Assembly (NCBI RefSeq): GCF_019429525.1
Contig: NZ_JAHXZL010000001.1
Location: 62,001 to 126,000 of the forward strand
Direction of reading: 5' to 3'
DNA length: 64,000 bases
Origin: Sphingomonas folli
GTDB taxonomy: Bacteria > Pseudomonadota > Alphaproteobacteria > Sphingomonadales > Sphingomonadaceae
The notes beneath the pieces were generated by a model. It worked only from the letters and a program-made list of their open reading frames with translations. It searched no databases and had not been told where the DNA came from. Every line of letters begins with the position of its first letter. The stretch's first letter is position 1. This document shows positions 45,501-53,310 of this stretch, piece after piece. Both the position numbers and the translations under genes were made by a program.

Positions 45501-45647
45501 GGGCTGATCGACTCGGCCGCCAGCTTCTACGACCCGCAGCGGTTGGTGAAGCGCAACCTCCAGGCGCTCATCGAGGAGCAGAACCGCCGTGCCGGCACCG
45601 TTCAGCCGCCGGCAAGCGCGCCCGTGGCACCAACCAGGAAGGATTGA
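42549..45647 (+). CDS. ydbH: YdbH family intermembrane phospholipid transport protein (AsmA-like)
   Basis: A 1032-residue envelope protein with one N-terminal membrane anchor ([18 protein letters not shown]) and a very long beta-rich periplasmic part. The C-terminal ~250 residues hold the most conserved YdbH region ([56 protein letters not shown]). In E. coli YdbH, TamB and YhdP act redundantly in carrying phospholipids to the outer membrane as bridge-like proteins. The GTG start follows CCGAGG. YnbE- and YdbL-type genes follow directly, as in E. coli, so the three form one functional operon. Confidence 0.9.
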   Translation: [1032 protein letters not shown]

Positions 45648-45655
45648 CGAACCCG

Positions 45656-45844
45656 ATGCGCCTCCCGATCTTGACCATGATGACGACGGCCATGCTGGCG
45701 GCGGCGAGTGCGGGGTGCGTGAACATCTCCGCGCCCGACAAGCCGATCCAGATCAACCTCAACATCAACGTGACGCAGGAAGTGGTGTATCGCCTCGACA
45801 ACGAGGCCAAGACGCTGATCCAGCAGAACCCGGGGATTTTCTGA
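45656..45844 (+). CDS. ynbE: YnbE family lipoprotein
   Basis: A 62-residue lipoprotein with its signal ending AAASAGCVNISAPDKP (lipobox Cys near residue 21) and the conserved strand IQINLNINVTQEVVYRLDNEAKTLIQQNPGIF. YnbE is thought to help YdbH reach or dock at the outer membrane. It starts 8 bases after the ydbH stop with AGGAAGG upstream. The short mature chain is nearly all conserved family sequence. Confidence 0.92.
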   Translation: MRLPILTMMTTAMLAAASAGCVNISAPDKPIQINLNINVTQEVVYRLDNEAKTLIQQNPGIF

Positions 45845-45852
45845 AGGTGACC

Positions 45853-46230
45853 ATGATGAAGGCCTATCTGATGCTCGCCGGTGCGGTGACGCTCGCCGGC
45901 CTCTCCACCGCGGCGCTGGCGCAGCGCGACCCTGCCTATGCCGCGGCGCGTGCCGCCGGGCAGGTCGGCGAACAGCCCGACGGCTATCTCGGCGTCGTCG
46001 GCGGCGGCAGCGCAGAGCTGCGCGCGCTGGTCAGCAACATCAACATTCAGCGGAAGTCGGCGTATACCCAGAAGGCGCAGGCCAGCGGCGCGACGGTGGA
46101 GCAGCTCGCCTTCACCAGCGGCTGCAACCTGATCGCGCAGACCCAGCCGGGGGAGAAGTACAAGGCGCCCGACGGCAGCTGGCAGACCCGCGGTGGTGGC
46201 GCGCCGCAGCGCGACCCGCGCTGCGTCTAG
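45853..46230 (+). CDS. ydbL: YdbL family (DUF1318) periplasmic protein
   Basis: A 125-residue exported protein. The signal peptide (LMLAGAVTLAGLSTAALAQ) is followed by the DUF1318 domain: ARAAGQVGEQPDGYLGVVGGGSAELRALVSNINIQRKSAYTQKAQASGATVEQLAFTSGCNLI. YdbL is the third member of the YdbH-YnbE-YdbL set and is proposed to modulate YdbH-YnbE assembly. ATG 45853 or 45856 would serve; GAAGG lies 5-8 bases ahead. It is 8 bases after ynbE. Confidence 0.92.
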   Translation: MMKAYLMLAGAVTLAGLSTAALAQRDPAYAAARAAGQVGEQPDGYLGVVGGGSAELRALVSNINIQRKSAYTQKAQASGATVEQLAFTSGCNLIAQTQPGEKYKAPDGSWQTRGGGAPQRDPRCV

Positions 46231-46285
46231 GGCAGCGTTCGACGGGGACGACGCGCAACCTCCGTTAACCCCGCGTCCACACAGG

Positions 46286-46314
46286 TTGACACCCCCCGAC
46301 CCCCCGGCTAACCG
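46286..46314 (+). promoter_or_regulatory. Probable promoter of the ATP synthase F0 operon
   Basis: TTGACA at 46286-46291, a 17-base C-rich spacer, TAACCG as -10 at 46309-46314. It lies about 79 bases before the AtpI/AtpZ start. The -35 is perfect and the -10 weak, as is common in alphaproteobacteria. Confidence 0.5.
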
Positions 46315-46392
46315 GACGGCGCCTTGGCGGGGCTGCTCGCCGCTCGCGCGCACTCTCTCCTGGTCAACGAACTTCAGGGCGAGGGTGGCGGC

Positions 46393-46725
46393 GTGGCGGA
46401 GAACGGCCCCGGACAGGATTTCCACGACGCGGCGGACCCGCGCCTGACTTCGCTCGACGATCGGTTGAGGCAGGCGCGCCGGGACGAGGCGGTTCGCACG
46501 GGGGCTGTGCGCGACGGGGGTGGTGCGGGCTACGCGCTCGGCAACCGCGTGCTCGCCGCCCTTATCGGAAGTCTCGTCGGCTCGGCGCTGATCGGCTGGC
46601 TCCTCGACCGCTGGTTCGGCACGACGCCCTGGGTACTGATCGTGATGCTGTTCCTCGGGATCGGCGTCGCCTTCAGGCAGATCATTCGGTTGACGACCAA
46701 GCGTCCGGACGAACCGGGCGCTTGA
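46393..46725 (+). CDS. AtpI/AtpZ family F0 assembly protein
   Basis: A 110-residue protein at the head of the F0 operon, with a soluble N-terminus (LTSLDDRLRQARRDEAVRTG) and two membrane helices (VLAALIGSLVGSALIGWLLDRWFG, PWVLIVMLFLGIGVAFRQIIRL). AtpI-type proteins help to assemble the c-ring; AtpZ of alkaliphiles carries Mg2+/Ca2+. GTG 46393 follows GAGGGTGG; a TTG at 46324 would start almost at the predicted transcription start and is less likely. It is followed by atpB after 28 bp. Confidence 0.88.
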   Translation: MAENGPGQDFHDAADPRLTSLDDRLRQARRDEAVRTGAVRDGGGAGYALGNRVLAALIGSLVGSALIGWLLDRWFGTTPWVLIVMLFLGIGVAFRQIIRLTTKRPDEPGA

Positions 46726-46753
46726 TCTATGTTATAGGCGCAGGGACCAGCAC

Positions 46754-47542
46754 GTGGCGGCAGAAGGCGGCAAGATCGATCCGATGCACCAGTTCCTGAT
46801 CGAGCCCGTGCTCGGTCAGCGCTGGATCGTGGGCGGCTACGATGTGTCCTTCACCAATTCCGCGCTGTGGATGGTGATCACGCTCGTCGCGCTGTGGCTG
46901 TTCATGCTCGGCGGGATGAAGCGCGAGCTCGTGCCCGGCCGCTGGCAGGCCGCGGTCGAGGGCTTCACCGGCTTCGTCCAGAACATGCTGACGTCGAACG
47001 TCGGGCCCGAGGGCAAGCGCTTCGTGCCCTATGTCTTCTCGCTGTTCATGTTCATCCTCTTCGCCAACATCCTCGGGCTGCTGCCGGTCGGCATCGTGCC
47101 CGGTTGGCACCCCTTCACCGTCACCAGCCACCTCACCGTCACCGGCGTGCTGGCGATCATCAGCTTCTCGATCGTGCTGATCGTCGGCTTCGGCCGCCAC
47201 GGCTTCCACTTCTTCAGCCTGTTCGTGCCGCACGGTACCCCGCTGCCGATGGTGCCGCTGATCTTCGTCGTCGAGCTGATGAGCTTCCTGGTGCGCCCCT
47301 TCTCGCTGGGGCTGCGGCTGTTCGTCGCGATGACCGCGGGGCACATCCTGCTCAAGGTGCTCGCCGCCTTCGTGATCAACGGCCTGAACCTGGGGATCGG
47401 CTATGCCGCGATCGTCAGCGTGCCGAGCTTCCTGCTGATGCTGGGCATCACGCTGCTGGAGCTGCTGGTGGCGGCGATCCAGGCCTATGTCTTCGCGCTA
47501 CTGACCAGCGTCTATCTCAACGACGCGGTCAACCTGCACTGA
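46754..47542 (+). CDS. atpB: F0F1 ATP synthase subunit a
   Basis: A 262-residue inner-membrane subunit that forms the two proton half-channels with the c-ring. Several hydrophobic helices are seen; the conserved FVVELMSFLVRPFSLGLRLFVAMTAGHILLKVL includes the essential Arg of helix 4 (RPFSLGLRLF). PYVFSLFMFILFANILGLLP is the other typical stretch. It starts at GTG 46754 (VAAEGGKIDPMHQF). Gene order is AtpI-a-c-b'-b, with the F1 genes elsewhere, the normal alphaproteobacterial arrangement. Confidence 0.98.
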   Translation: MAAEGGKIDPMHQFLIEPVLGQRWIVGGYDVSFTNSALWMVITLVALWLFMLGGMKRELVPGRWQAAVEGFTGFVQNMLTSNVGPEGKRFVPYVFSLFMFILFANILGLLPVGIVPGWHPFTVTSHLTVTGVLAIISFSIVLIVGFGRHGFHFFSLFVPHGTPLPMVPLIFVVELMSFLVRPFSLGLRLFVAMTAGHILLKVLAAFVINGLNLGIGYAAIVSVPSFLLMLGITLLELLVAAIQAYVFALLTSVYLNDAVNLH

Positions 47543-47585
47543 GTTTTCCACACCAACCTTTGTTTTCTGAACGGGAGTTACTGAC

Positions 47586-47813
47586 ATGGACGCAAACGCC
47601 GCCAAGCTGCTCGGCGCCGGTCTCGCCGCGATCGGCATGGGCATCGCCGCGCTGGGCGTGGGCAACGTGTTCGCCGCCTTCCTCGAGGGCGCGCTGCGCA
47701 ACCCGGGGGCCGCCGACGGCCAGCAGGGCCGCCTCTTCATCGGCTTCGCGGGCGCCGAGCTGCTCGGCCTGCTCGCCTTCGTGACGATGATCATCCTGGT
47801 GTTCGTCGCGTAA
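47586..47813 (+). CDS. atpE: F0F1 ATP synthase subunit c
   Basis: A 75-residue hairpin of two helices that forms the rotating c-ring. Helix 1 is KLLGAGLAAIGMGIAALGVGNVFAAF; the loop LRNPGAADGQQGR has the conserved Arg/Gln/Pro for contact with F1; helix 2 (LFIGFAGAELLGLLAFVTMIILVFVA) carries the ion-binding Glu in GAELLG. No sodium-type ligand set is seen, so it should be proton-driven. GGGAG lies 7 bases upstream of the ATG. Confidence 0.98.
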   Translation: MDANAAKLLGAGLAAIGMGIAALGVGNVFAAFLEGALRNPGAADGQQGRLFIGFAGAELLGLLAFVTMIILVFVA

Positions 47814-47831
47814 CCTCACGCCGATGGACCA

Positions 47832-47856
47832 GCCCCGCCCGATCATGGGGCGGGGC
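47832..47856 (+). promoter_or_regulatory. Strong mRNA hairpin between atpE and the b' gene
   Basis: GCCCCGCCC (47832-47840), 7-base loop, GGGCGGGGC (47848-47856): a perfect 9-bp GC stem, 20 bases before the b' start and 18 after the atpE stop. No U-tract follows, so it is not a classical terminator. It could hold back decay or partial read-through so that more c than b' is made. Confidence 0.6.
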
Positions 47857-47875
47857 GCAAGGATAGCGGATCACC

Positions 47876-48370
47876 ATGCCTCAAATCAGTCAGATCGCCG
47901 CCACCTACGCCTCGCAGATCTTCTGGCTGCTCATCACCTTCGGTCTCCTGTACTTCGGGATCGGCAAGCTGATGGTGCCCAGGGTGCAGGGCGTGATGGA
48001 CCTGCGTGAATCGAAGATCGCGCAGGACCTCGCGAGCGCGGAGACCGCGCGCGTCGCGGCGGACACGACCGAGGCGGCGTGGAACGCCGACATGGACGCC
48101 GCGCGCGCCGCGGCGCAGGCCGAAGTGGCCGCCGCCAAGGCGCGCGCCGCGGCCGCGGCCGAGGCGCAGCTCCGCCACGCCGACGCCGACCTGGCCGAGC
48201 GCGTCGCGCACCACGACGTCGCGGTGGCGAACGCCAAGGCGGCGGCGATGGTCAACGTCCAGACGATCGCGACCGAGGCCGCGCAGGAGCTGGTGCAGCG
48301 CCTCGCCGGCGTCGCCGTCCCCACCGAGGCCGCCAACGAGGCGGTGCGCAGGCAGCTGAACCATGGCTAA
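47876..48370 (+). CDS. F0F1 ATP synthase subunit b'
   Basis: A 164-residue peripheral-stalk subunit. One N-terminal membrane helix (ASQIFWLLITFGLLYFGIGKLMV) is followed by a long Ala/Glu-rich coiled coil (residues ~40-150) that reaches F1. Photosynthetic and other alphaproteobacteria have two different b-type subunits, b' and b, which form a heterodimer. This one comes first, as usual. Its last codons overlap the start of the b gene by 8 bases. Confidence 0.95.
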   Translation: MPQISQIAATYASQIFWLLITFGLLYFGIGKLMVPRVQGVMDLRESKIAQDLASAETARVAADTTEAAWNADMDAARAAAQAEVAAAKARAAAAAEAQLRHADADLAERVAHHDVAVANAKAAAMVNVQTIATEAAQELVQRLAGVAVPTEAANEAVRRQLNHG

Positions 48371-48980
48371 CGCCCCCGCCCAACCGATCCAGGGTCCCGC
48401 CTCCGAGGGGCTGGCACCGCACGATCTCGCCAACGGCAGCGGCTATGCCGCTTCCACGGAGCACGGCGGCGCGGGCGACCATGTCGCGCCCACCGCGCTG
48501 GGCTTCAACGACACCGGCTGGGTCGGCATCGCCGCGCTGGTGGTGCTGATCGGCATGGTGATCGTCCGCGTGCCGAGGACGATCGCGGCGATGCTCGACA
48601 AGCGCATCGGCGAGATCCGCCACCAACTCGACGAGGCCGCGGCGCTGCGCCGTGAGGCCGAGGCGCTGCGCGACGAATATGCCGCCCGCGCGCGCTCCGC
48701 CGAGGCCGACGCGGCCAAGATGCGCGAGAACGCGCACCACGAGGCCGCGGAGATCGTCGCCAAGGCCAAGGCCGACACCGAGCAGCTGATGGAGCGCCGC
48801 GCGCGCATGGCGGAGGACAAGATCGCCGCCGCCGAGCGCGCCGCGATCGCCGAGGTCCGTGCGCGCACCGCCGAGGCCGCCGCCGCCGCCGCCGCGGCGC
48901 TGATCGCCGAGCGCCACGACGCGGCGAGCGACCGCGCGCTGGTCGACCGCGCGATCGTGGGGGTGGGCCGCCTCAACTGA
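48363..48980 (+). CDS. atpF: F0F1 ATP synthase subunit b
   Basis: A 205-residue peripheral-stalk subunit that pairs with b'. It has an unusual soluble N-terminal extension of ~50 residues (GPASEGLAPHDLANGSGYAA...). Then comes the membrane helix (WVGIAALVVLIGMVIVRVP) and a long charged coiled coil (DKRIGEIRHQLDEAAALRREAEALRDEY ...). Start ATG 48363 overlaps the end of the b' gene. It is the last gene of the F0 operon; the stop is followed by a gene-poor 352-bp gap. Confidence 0.95.
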   Translation: MANAPAQPIQGPASEGLAPHDLANGSGYAASTEHGGAGDHVAPTALGFNDTGWVGIAALVVLIGMVIVRVPRTIAAMLDKRIGEIRHQLDEAAALRREAEALRDEYAARARSAEADAAKMRENAHHEAAEIVAKAKADTEQLMERRARMAEDKIAAAERAAIAEVRARTAEAAAAAAAALIAERHDAASDRALVDRAIVGVGRLN

Positions 48981-49332
48981 GGCCGGTCTCCTGGGATCAC
49001 CTGTCTCCGCCGTAGCGGTGCGCCTTCGTTCCGGCGCTCGCCCGAGCACGATCACGTTCGAGTGCGGCGATCGTGTCGGGGTGCACGGCCGATCGCCAGG
49101 CGCGACCTCTGCCCCACTCACGGGCGTGATCCTGAATTCGTTCCCAGATTAGTCTCCCGCGAATGCTGCATTTCCTCGGCGCGCCGCACCGTGGATCCTG
49201 AACCGAGTCCAGCGTGACGGGAGGCGGGGTACGCATCATCGATGGCGTCGGACCACGCTTGGGTGCATCACTCCGCCCCGCCTGCTCACGACCATCCTTT
49301 CTCCACCTACCCCTTCGATCCGAGGTGACCTG
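48981..49332. other. Gene-poor gap after the F0 operon
   Basis: 352 bases with no credible gene. A decayed family B repeat fills 49135-49219. The minus-strand frame that covers this gap continues antisense through the DUF885 gene and is a composition artefact. The promoter of the DUF885 gene should lie in the last ~100 bases. Confidence 0.5.
49135..49219. repeat. Palindromic repeat, family B, copy 2 (diverged)
   Basis: GTGATCCTGAATTCGTTCCCAG at the left and GTGGATCCTGAACCGAGTCCAGCGTGAC at the right, about 35 bases apart. The ends match the copies at 13778 and 51186, but the left hairpin has lost its second arm. Confidence 0.6.
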
Positions 49333-51147
49333 ATGTCGCGCCCGTTCGCCGTCGCCCTGCTGCTCGCGTCCGGCCTCGCCGCGCCGCTCCCGGCGCTCGC
49401 CCAATCTGGCACCGCCGCCGCTCCCGGCGATCCCGCCGAGGATACCAAGCTGAGAGCGCTGTTCGCCGCCAGCGACGAGGACTCGCTGAAGCGCAACCCC
49501 GTCAACGCCTTGTTCCGCGGCGACCTGCGCTACGCCGACCGGCTCGGCGACCCGTTCTCCGACTCCTACATCGCCGCCGAGCGCGCCGCCGCGCGGCGCG
49601 ACCTCGCGGCGCTCGCCACGATCGACCGCGCCAAGCTCACCCGCACCGACCAGATCGCCTATGACGTGTTCCAGCAGCAGAGCTCGGTCACCCTGCGCGG
49701 GCTCGCACCCGACCTCGTCGCGCTCAACATCGTCCGGCCGCTCGACCATTTCTACGGGCTGCAGACCTTCTACCCCGAGCTCGCCTCCGGGCAGGGCGCG
49801 GCGCCGTTCAACACCGTCGCCGACTATGACAACAACCTGAAGCGCAACGCGCGCTACGCCGAGCTGCTCGACCAGGCGATCGCGCGCTTCCGCGAGGGCA
49901 TGCGCGCCCGCGTCGTCCAGCCCAAGCTGGTGGTGCGCAACATGATCGCGCAGTTCGACCACCTGCTCGAGGGCGGCGCGGAGAGCTCGCCTCTCTACGG
50001 CCCGGTCAAGACCTTCCCGGCGGCGATCCCCGCGGCGGATCAGGCGCGGCTCCGCGCCGCCTACACGCGCCAGATCACCGAGGTGGTCAACCCGGCGCAG
50101 CGGCGCATGCGCGACTTCCTCGAGAAGGAGTATCTGCCGGTCGCGCGCGACAGCGTCGGCCTCTCGGCGATGCCGGGTGGTGACAGGCTGTATGCCTATC
50201 TGATCGAGTCGAACACGACGCTGCCGCTCTCCGCGGGGAAGGTCCACGAGCTGGGCCTGAGCGAGGTGGCGCGGATCACGCGCGAGATGGAGGCGCAGAA
50301 GGCCAAGGTCGGCTTCGCCGGCCCGCTCGCCGACTTCTTCACCGCGCTGCGCGAGGACAAGCGCTTCCAGCCCTCGTCCAAGGAGCAGTTGCGGCTCGGC
50401 TATGAGGCGATCGGGCGGCGCGTCGACTCGCGCGTGCGCGAGCAGTTCTCGCTGATCCCGAGAACGGCGCTCGAGATACGCCCCGTGCCCGCGTTCAAGG
50501 AGAAGACCGACGCGGGCGGCTCCTACCAGTCGGGCACGCCCGACGGGTCGCGGCCGGGCGTGTTCTACTACAACACCTATGATCTCCCGGTCCGCTACAT
50601 GTGGGAGATGGAGACCTTGTACCTGCACGAGGCGGTGCCGGGGCATCACTTCCAGATCAGCCTGGCGCAGGAGAATGAGTCGCTCCCCGCCTTCATGCGC
50701 TTCGGCGGCAACACCGCCTATGTCGAGGGCTGGGCGCTCTACGCCGAGACGCTGTGGCCCGAGCTGGGGATGGAGACCGACCCGTACCAGCGGATGGGCG
50801 GGCTCAACGACGAGATGCTGCGCGCGATGCGGCTGGTGGTCGATACCGGCATCCACGCCAAGGGGTGGACGCGCGACCAGGCGATCGAATACATGCTCTC
50901 GCACTCGCCGATGGCGCGTACCGACGCGACCGCCGAGGTGGAGCGCTATATCGCGATCCCGGGCCAGGCGCTGGCCTATAAGATCGGCCAGCTGACGATC
51001 TCGCGGCTCAAGGCCGACGCGCAAGCGAGGCTGGGCGATCGGTTCGACGCGCGCGCCTTCCACGCCCAGGTGCTCGACACCGGCGCGCTGCCGATGCCGG
51101 TGCTGGAGGCGAAGATCGGCGCATGGGTGAGGGACGGGGGCAAGTAG
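49333..51147 (+). CDS. DUF885 family (M32-like) zinc metallopeptidase, exported
   Basis: A 604-residue protein with a signal peptide (AVALLLASGLAAPLPALAQS). The DUF885 zinc motif is complete: LYLHEAVPGHHFQISLAQE (HExxxGHH-type), with a later NTAYVEGWALYAETL glutamate region. Residues ~60-400 are mostly helical. The family is predicted to hold periplasmic or secreted peptidases, but no substrate is known. The start at ATG 49333 follows CCGAGGTGACCTG. It has no operon partner; the next gene, uvrC, is 204 bp on, behind a family B repeat. Confidence 0.9.
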   Translation: MSRPFAVALLLASGLAAPLPALAQSGTAAAPGDPAEDTKLRALFAASDEDSLKRNPVNALFRGDLRYADRLGDPFSDSYIAAERAAARRDLAALATIDRAKLTRTDQIAYDVFQQQSSVTLRGLAPDLVALNIVRPLDHFYGLQTFYPELASGQGAAPFNTVADYDNNLKRNARYAELLDQAIARFREGMRARVVQPKLVVRNMIAQFDHLLEGGAESSPLYGPVKTFPAAIPAADQARLRAAYTRQITEVVNPAQRRMRDFLEKEYLPVARDSVGLSAMPGGDRLYAYLIESNTTLPLSAGKVHELGLSEVARITREMEAQKAKVGFAGPLADFFTALREDKRFQPSSKEQLRLGYEAIGRRVDSRVREQFSLIPRTALEIRPVPAFKEKTDAGGSYQSGTPDGSRPGVFYYNTYDLPVRYMWEMETLYLHEAVPGHHFQISLAQENESLPAFMRFGGNTAYVEGWALYAETLWPELGMETDPYQRMGGLNDEMLRAMRLVVDTGIHAKGWTRDQAIEYMLSHSPMARTDATAEVERYIAIPGQALAYKIGQLTISRLKADAQARLGDRFDARAFHAQVLDTGALPMPVLEAKIGAWVRDGGK

Positions 51148-51185
51148 GGAGCCGCTCGCTACGTCCTTTCTCTTCTCCTCCCACC

Positions 51186-51279
51186 GTCATCCTGAACTCG
51201 TTTCAGGATCCACCGTCCCGCAAGCACCTCCGTACTGAGGGCGCGGTAAGGTGGATCCTGAGACAAGCTAAGGATGACG
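51186..51279. repeat. Palindromic repeat, family B, copy 3
   Basis: GTCATCCTGAACTCGTTTCAGGATCCACC at the left and GTGGATCCTGAGACAAGCTAAGGATGAC at the right. Both ends form hairpins and the whole is near-symmetric over 94 bases. It lies between the DUF885 gene and uvrC. Confidence 0.7.
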
Positions 51280-51351
51280 CCGGTGGGCGGGCGACAGTCG
51301 CGCAGCCCACCCCCGTTGTCCCACGCCGCGCTAGAGCCTAGATCGCCCGCG

Positions 51352-53271
51352 ATGAACGGCAGTTACGGCCCCCCAGACCGCTTCAACGAAGAGCAGGCCA
51401 CCTTCACCATCCGCGGCTCTGACGCCCCCGACCTCAAGGCGGGCGAGGCGGCGATCCGCAACGTGCTCAAGACGCTGCCGCTCAAGCCCGGCGTCTACCG
51501 CATGCACGACGCCAAGGGCGACGTGCTCTACGTCGGCAAGGCGCGCGCGCTGAAGAACCGCGTCGCCAATTACGTCCAGGTCGAGCGCCTGCCCAAGCGG
51601 CTCCAGCGGATGGTGTCGCAGACGCGATCGATGACGATCGTCACCACCAACAACGAGGCCGAGGCACTGCTGCTCGAGGCGCAGCTGATCAAGCGCTACC
51701 GGCCCGCGTACAACGTCCTGCTTCGCGACGACAAGAGCTTCCCCTTCATCCTGCTGCGCGCCGACCACGACTTCCCGCGCATCCAGAAGCACCGCGGCGC
51801 GCGCCGCGCCAAGGGCGATTACTACGGCCCCTTCGCCAGCGCGGGCAGCGTCAACAACACGCTGAACGCGCTCCAGAAGCTGTTCCTGCTGCGGAGCTGC
51901 ACCGACGGCTTCTTCAAGACGCGCGACCGGCCATGCCTCTTGTACCAGATCAAGCGCTGCTCGGCGCCGTGCGTCGGCCGGATCGACCCCACGGGCTATG
52001 CCGATCTCGTCGGCGACGCCAAGAAGTTCCTCGCCGGCAAGGCGACCGACGTCCAGGCCAAGCTCGGCGCGCAGATGCAGGCGGCGGCCGAGAACATGGA
52101 CTTCGAGCTGGCCGCGGTGCTGCGCGACCGGCTCAAGGCGCTCACCTTCATTCAGGGCACGCAGTTCATCAACGCGGAGGGCGTGGGCGACGCCGACATC
52201 TTCGCGCTCGCCAGCCACGAGGGCTTGATCGGGATCGAGGCCTTCTTCATCCGCGGCGGCCAGAACTGGGGCCACCGCAGCTTCTTCCCCGCGCACACCG
52301 CCGATGTGCCCGAGGACGAGGTGCTGACCCAGTTCATGATGCAATTCTACGAGGAGGTGCCGCCCGCGCGCACCATCCTGATCGACCGCGCGCTGCCCGA
52401 GGCCGAGCTGCTCACCCAGGCGCTGTGCGAGCAGGCCGGGCGCAAGGTGGAACTGGCCGTGCCGCAGCGCGGCGTGCGCAAACGCCTGCTCGACCAGGCC
52501 AGTCGCAACGCCAAGGAGGCGCTGGAGCGCCGCCTCGCCGAGAGCACTACCCAGGCGCGACTCCATCGCGAGCTGGCCGAGCTGTTCGAGCTGGGCGACT
52601 CGCCCGACCGGATCGAGGTCTATGACAACAGCCACATCCAGGGCACCAACGCGCTCGGCGCGATGGTGGTCGCGGGGCCCGAGGGCTTCCGCAAAGGGCA
52701 GTATCGCAAGTTCAACATCAAGCAGGCCGCGACCGACGACGACTATGCGATGATGCGCGAGGTGCTCCAGCGCCGCTTCGCGCGCGCGCTGGAGGAGGAC
52801 CCCGACCGCGACGGCGAGGCCTGGCCCGACCTGGTGCTGCTCGATGGTGGGCGCGGGCAGCTCAACGCCGCCAAGGCGGTGCTGGAGGATCTCGGGATCG
52901 AGGACGTGTGTCTGGTGGGCGTCGCCAAGGGGCCGCATCACGGCCGCGAGGGACGCGAGGTGTTCCACCTGATGGACGGGCGCGAGCTGACGCTGCCGGT
53001 CAACTCGCCGCTGCTCTTCTATCTCCAGCGGCTGCGCGACGAGGTCCACCGCTTCGCCATCGGCGCGCACCGCGCCAAGCGCGCCAAGGCGATCGGCGCG
53101 AGCCCGCTCGACGAGGTGCCGGGCATCGGCCCGGCGCGCAAGAAGGCGCTGCTGATGCACTTCGGCACCGGCCGCGCGGTGCGCAACGCCAGCCTGGAGG
53201 ATCTGCGCAAGGCGCCGGGCGTGAGTGCCGCGGTGGCGCAGCAGGTCTACGACTTCTACCACGCGCGCTGA
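51352..53271 (+). CDS. uvrC: Excinuclease ABC subunit C
   Basis: A 639-residue nucleotide-excision-repair nuclease that makes both incisions around a lesion with UvrB. Domains in order: GIY-YIG nuclease at ~45-130 (GVYRMHDAKGDVLYVGKARALKNRVANY); a cysteine cluster (CTDGFFKTRDRPCLLYQIKRCSAPCVG); a UVR motif (~255-290); the RNase H-like 3'-nuclease domain (IEVYDNSHIQGTNALGAMVV, LVLLDGGRGQLNAA); and tandem helix-hairpin-helix motifs at the end (LDEVPGIGPARKKALLMHFG). Start 51352 is set by family alignment. recO follows after 39 bp. Confidence 0.98.
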   Translation: MNGSYGPPDRFNEEQATFTIRGSDAPDLKAGEAAIRNVLKTLPLKPGVYRMHDAKGDVLYVGKARALKNRVANYVQVERLPKRLQRMVSQTRSMTIVTTNNEAEALLLEAQLIKRYRPAYNVLLRDDKSFPFILLRADHDFPRIQKHRGARRAKGDYYGPFASAGSVNNTLNALQKLFLLRSCTDGFFKTRDRPCLLYQIKRCSAPCVGRIDPTGYADLVGDAKKFLAGKATDVQAKLGAQMQAAAENMDFELAAVLRDRLKALTFIQGTQFINAEGVGDADIFALASHEGLIGIEAFFIRGGQNWGHRSFFPAHTADVPEDEVLTQFMMQFYEEVPPARTILIDRALPEAELLTQALCEQAGRKVELAVPQRGVRKRLLDQASRNAKEALERRLAESTTQARLHRELAELFELGDSPDRIEVYDNSHIQGTNALGAMVVAGPEGFRKGQYRKFNIKQAATDDDYAMMREVLQRRFARALEEDPDRDGEAWPDLVLLDGGRGQLNAAKAVLEDLGIEDVCLVGVAKGPHHGREGREVFHLMDGRELTLPVNSPLLFYLQRLRDEVHRFAIGAHRAKRAKAIGASPLDEVPGIGPARKKALLMHFGTGRAVRNASLEDLRKAPGVSAAVAQQVYDFYHAR

Positions 53272-53310
53272 GGGCTGGGCGCGGCGGGCGCGCCGCCCTA
53301 TCTCGGCGCG

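Noticed and set aside
42617..45649. A very long second plus-strand frame inside ydbH
   Set aside because: It is an out-of-frame shadow; only its last part (45656-45844) is real, as ynbE in that frame.
48997..51063. A 688-codon minus-strand frame over the DUF885 gene
   Set aside because: The plus strand has a signal peptide and a complete zinc motif; the antisense product has no family features.
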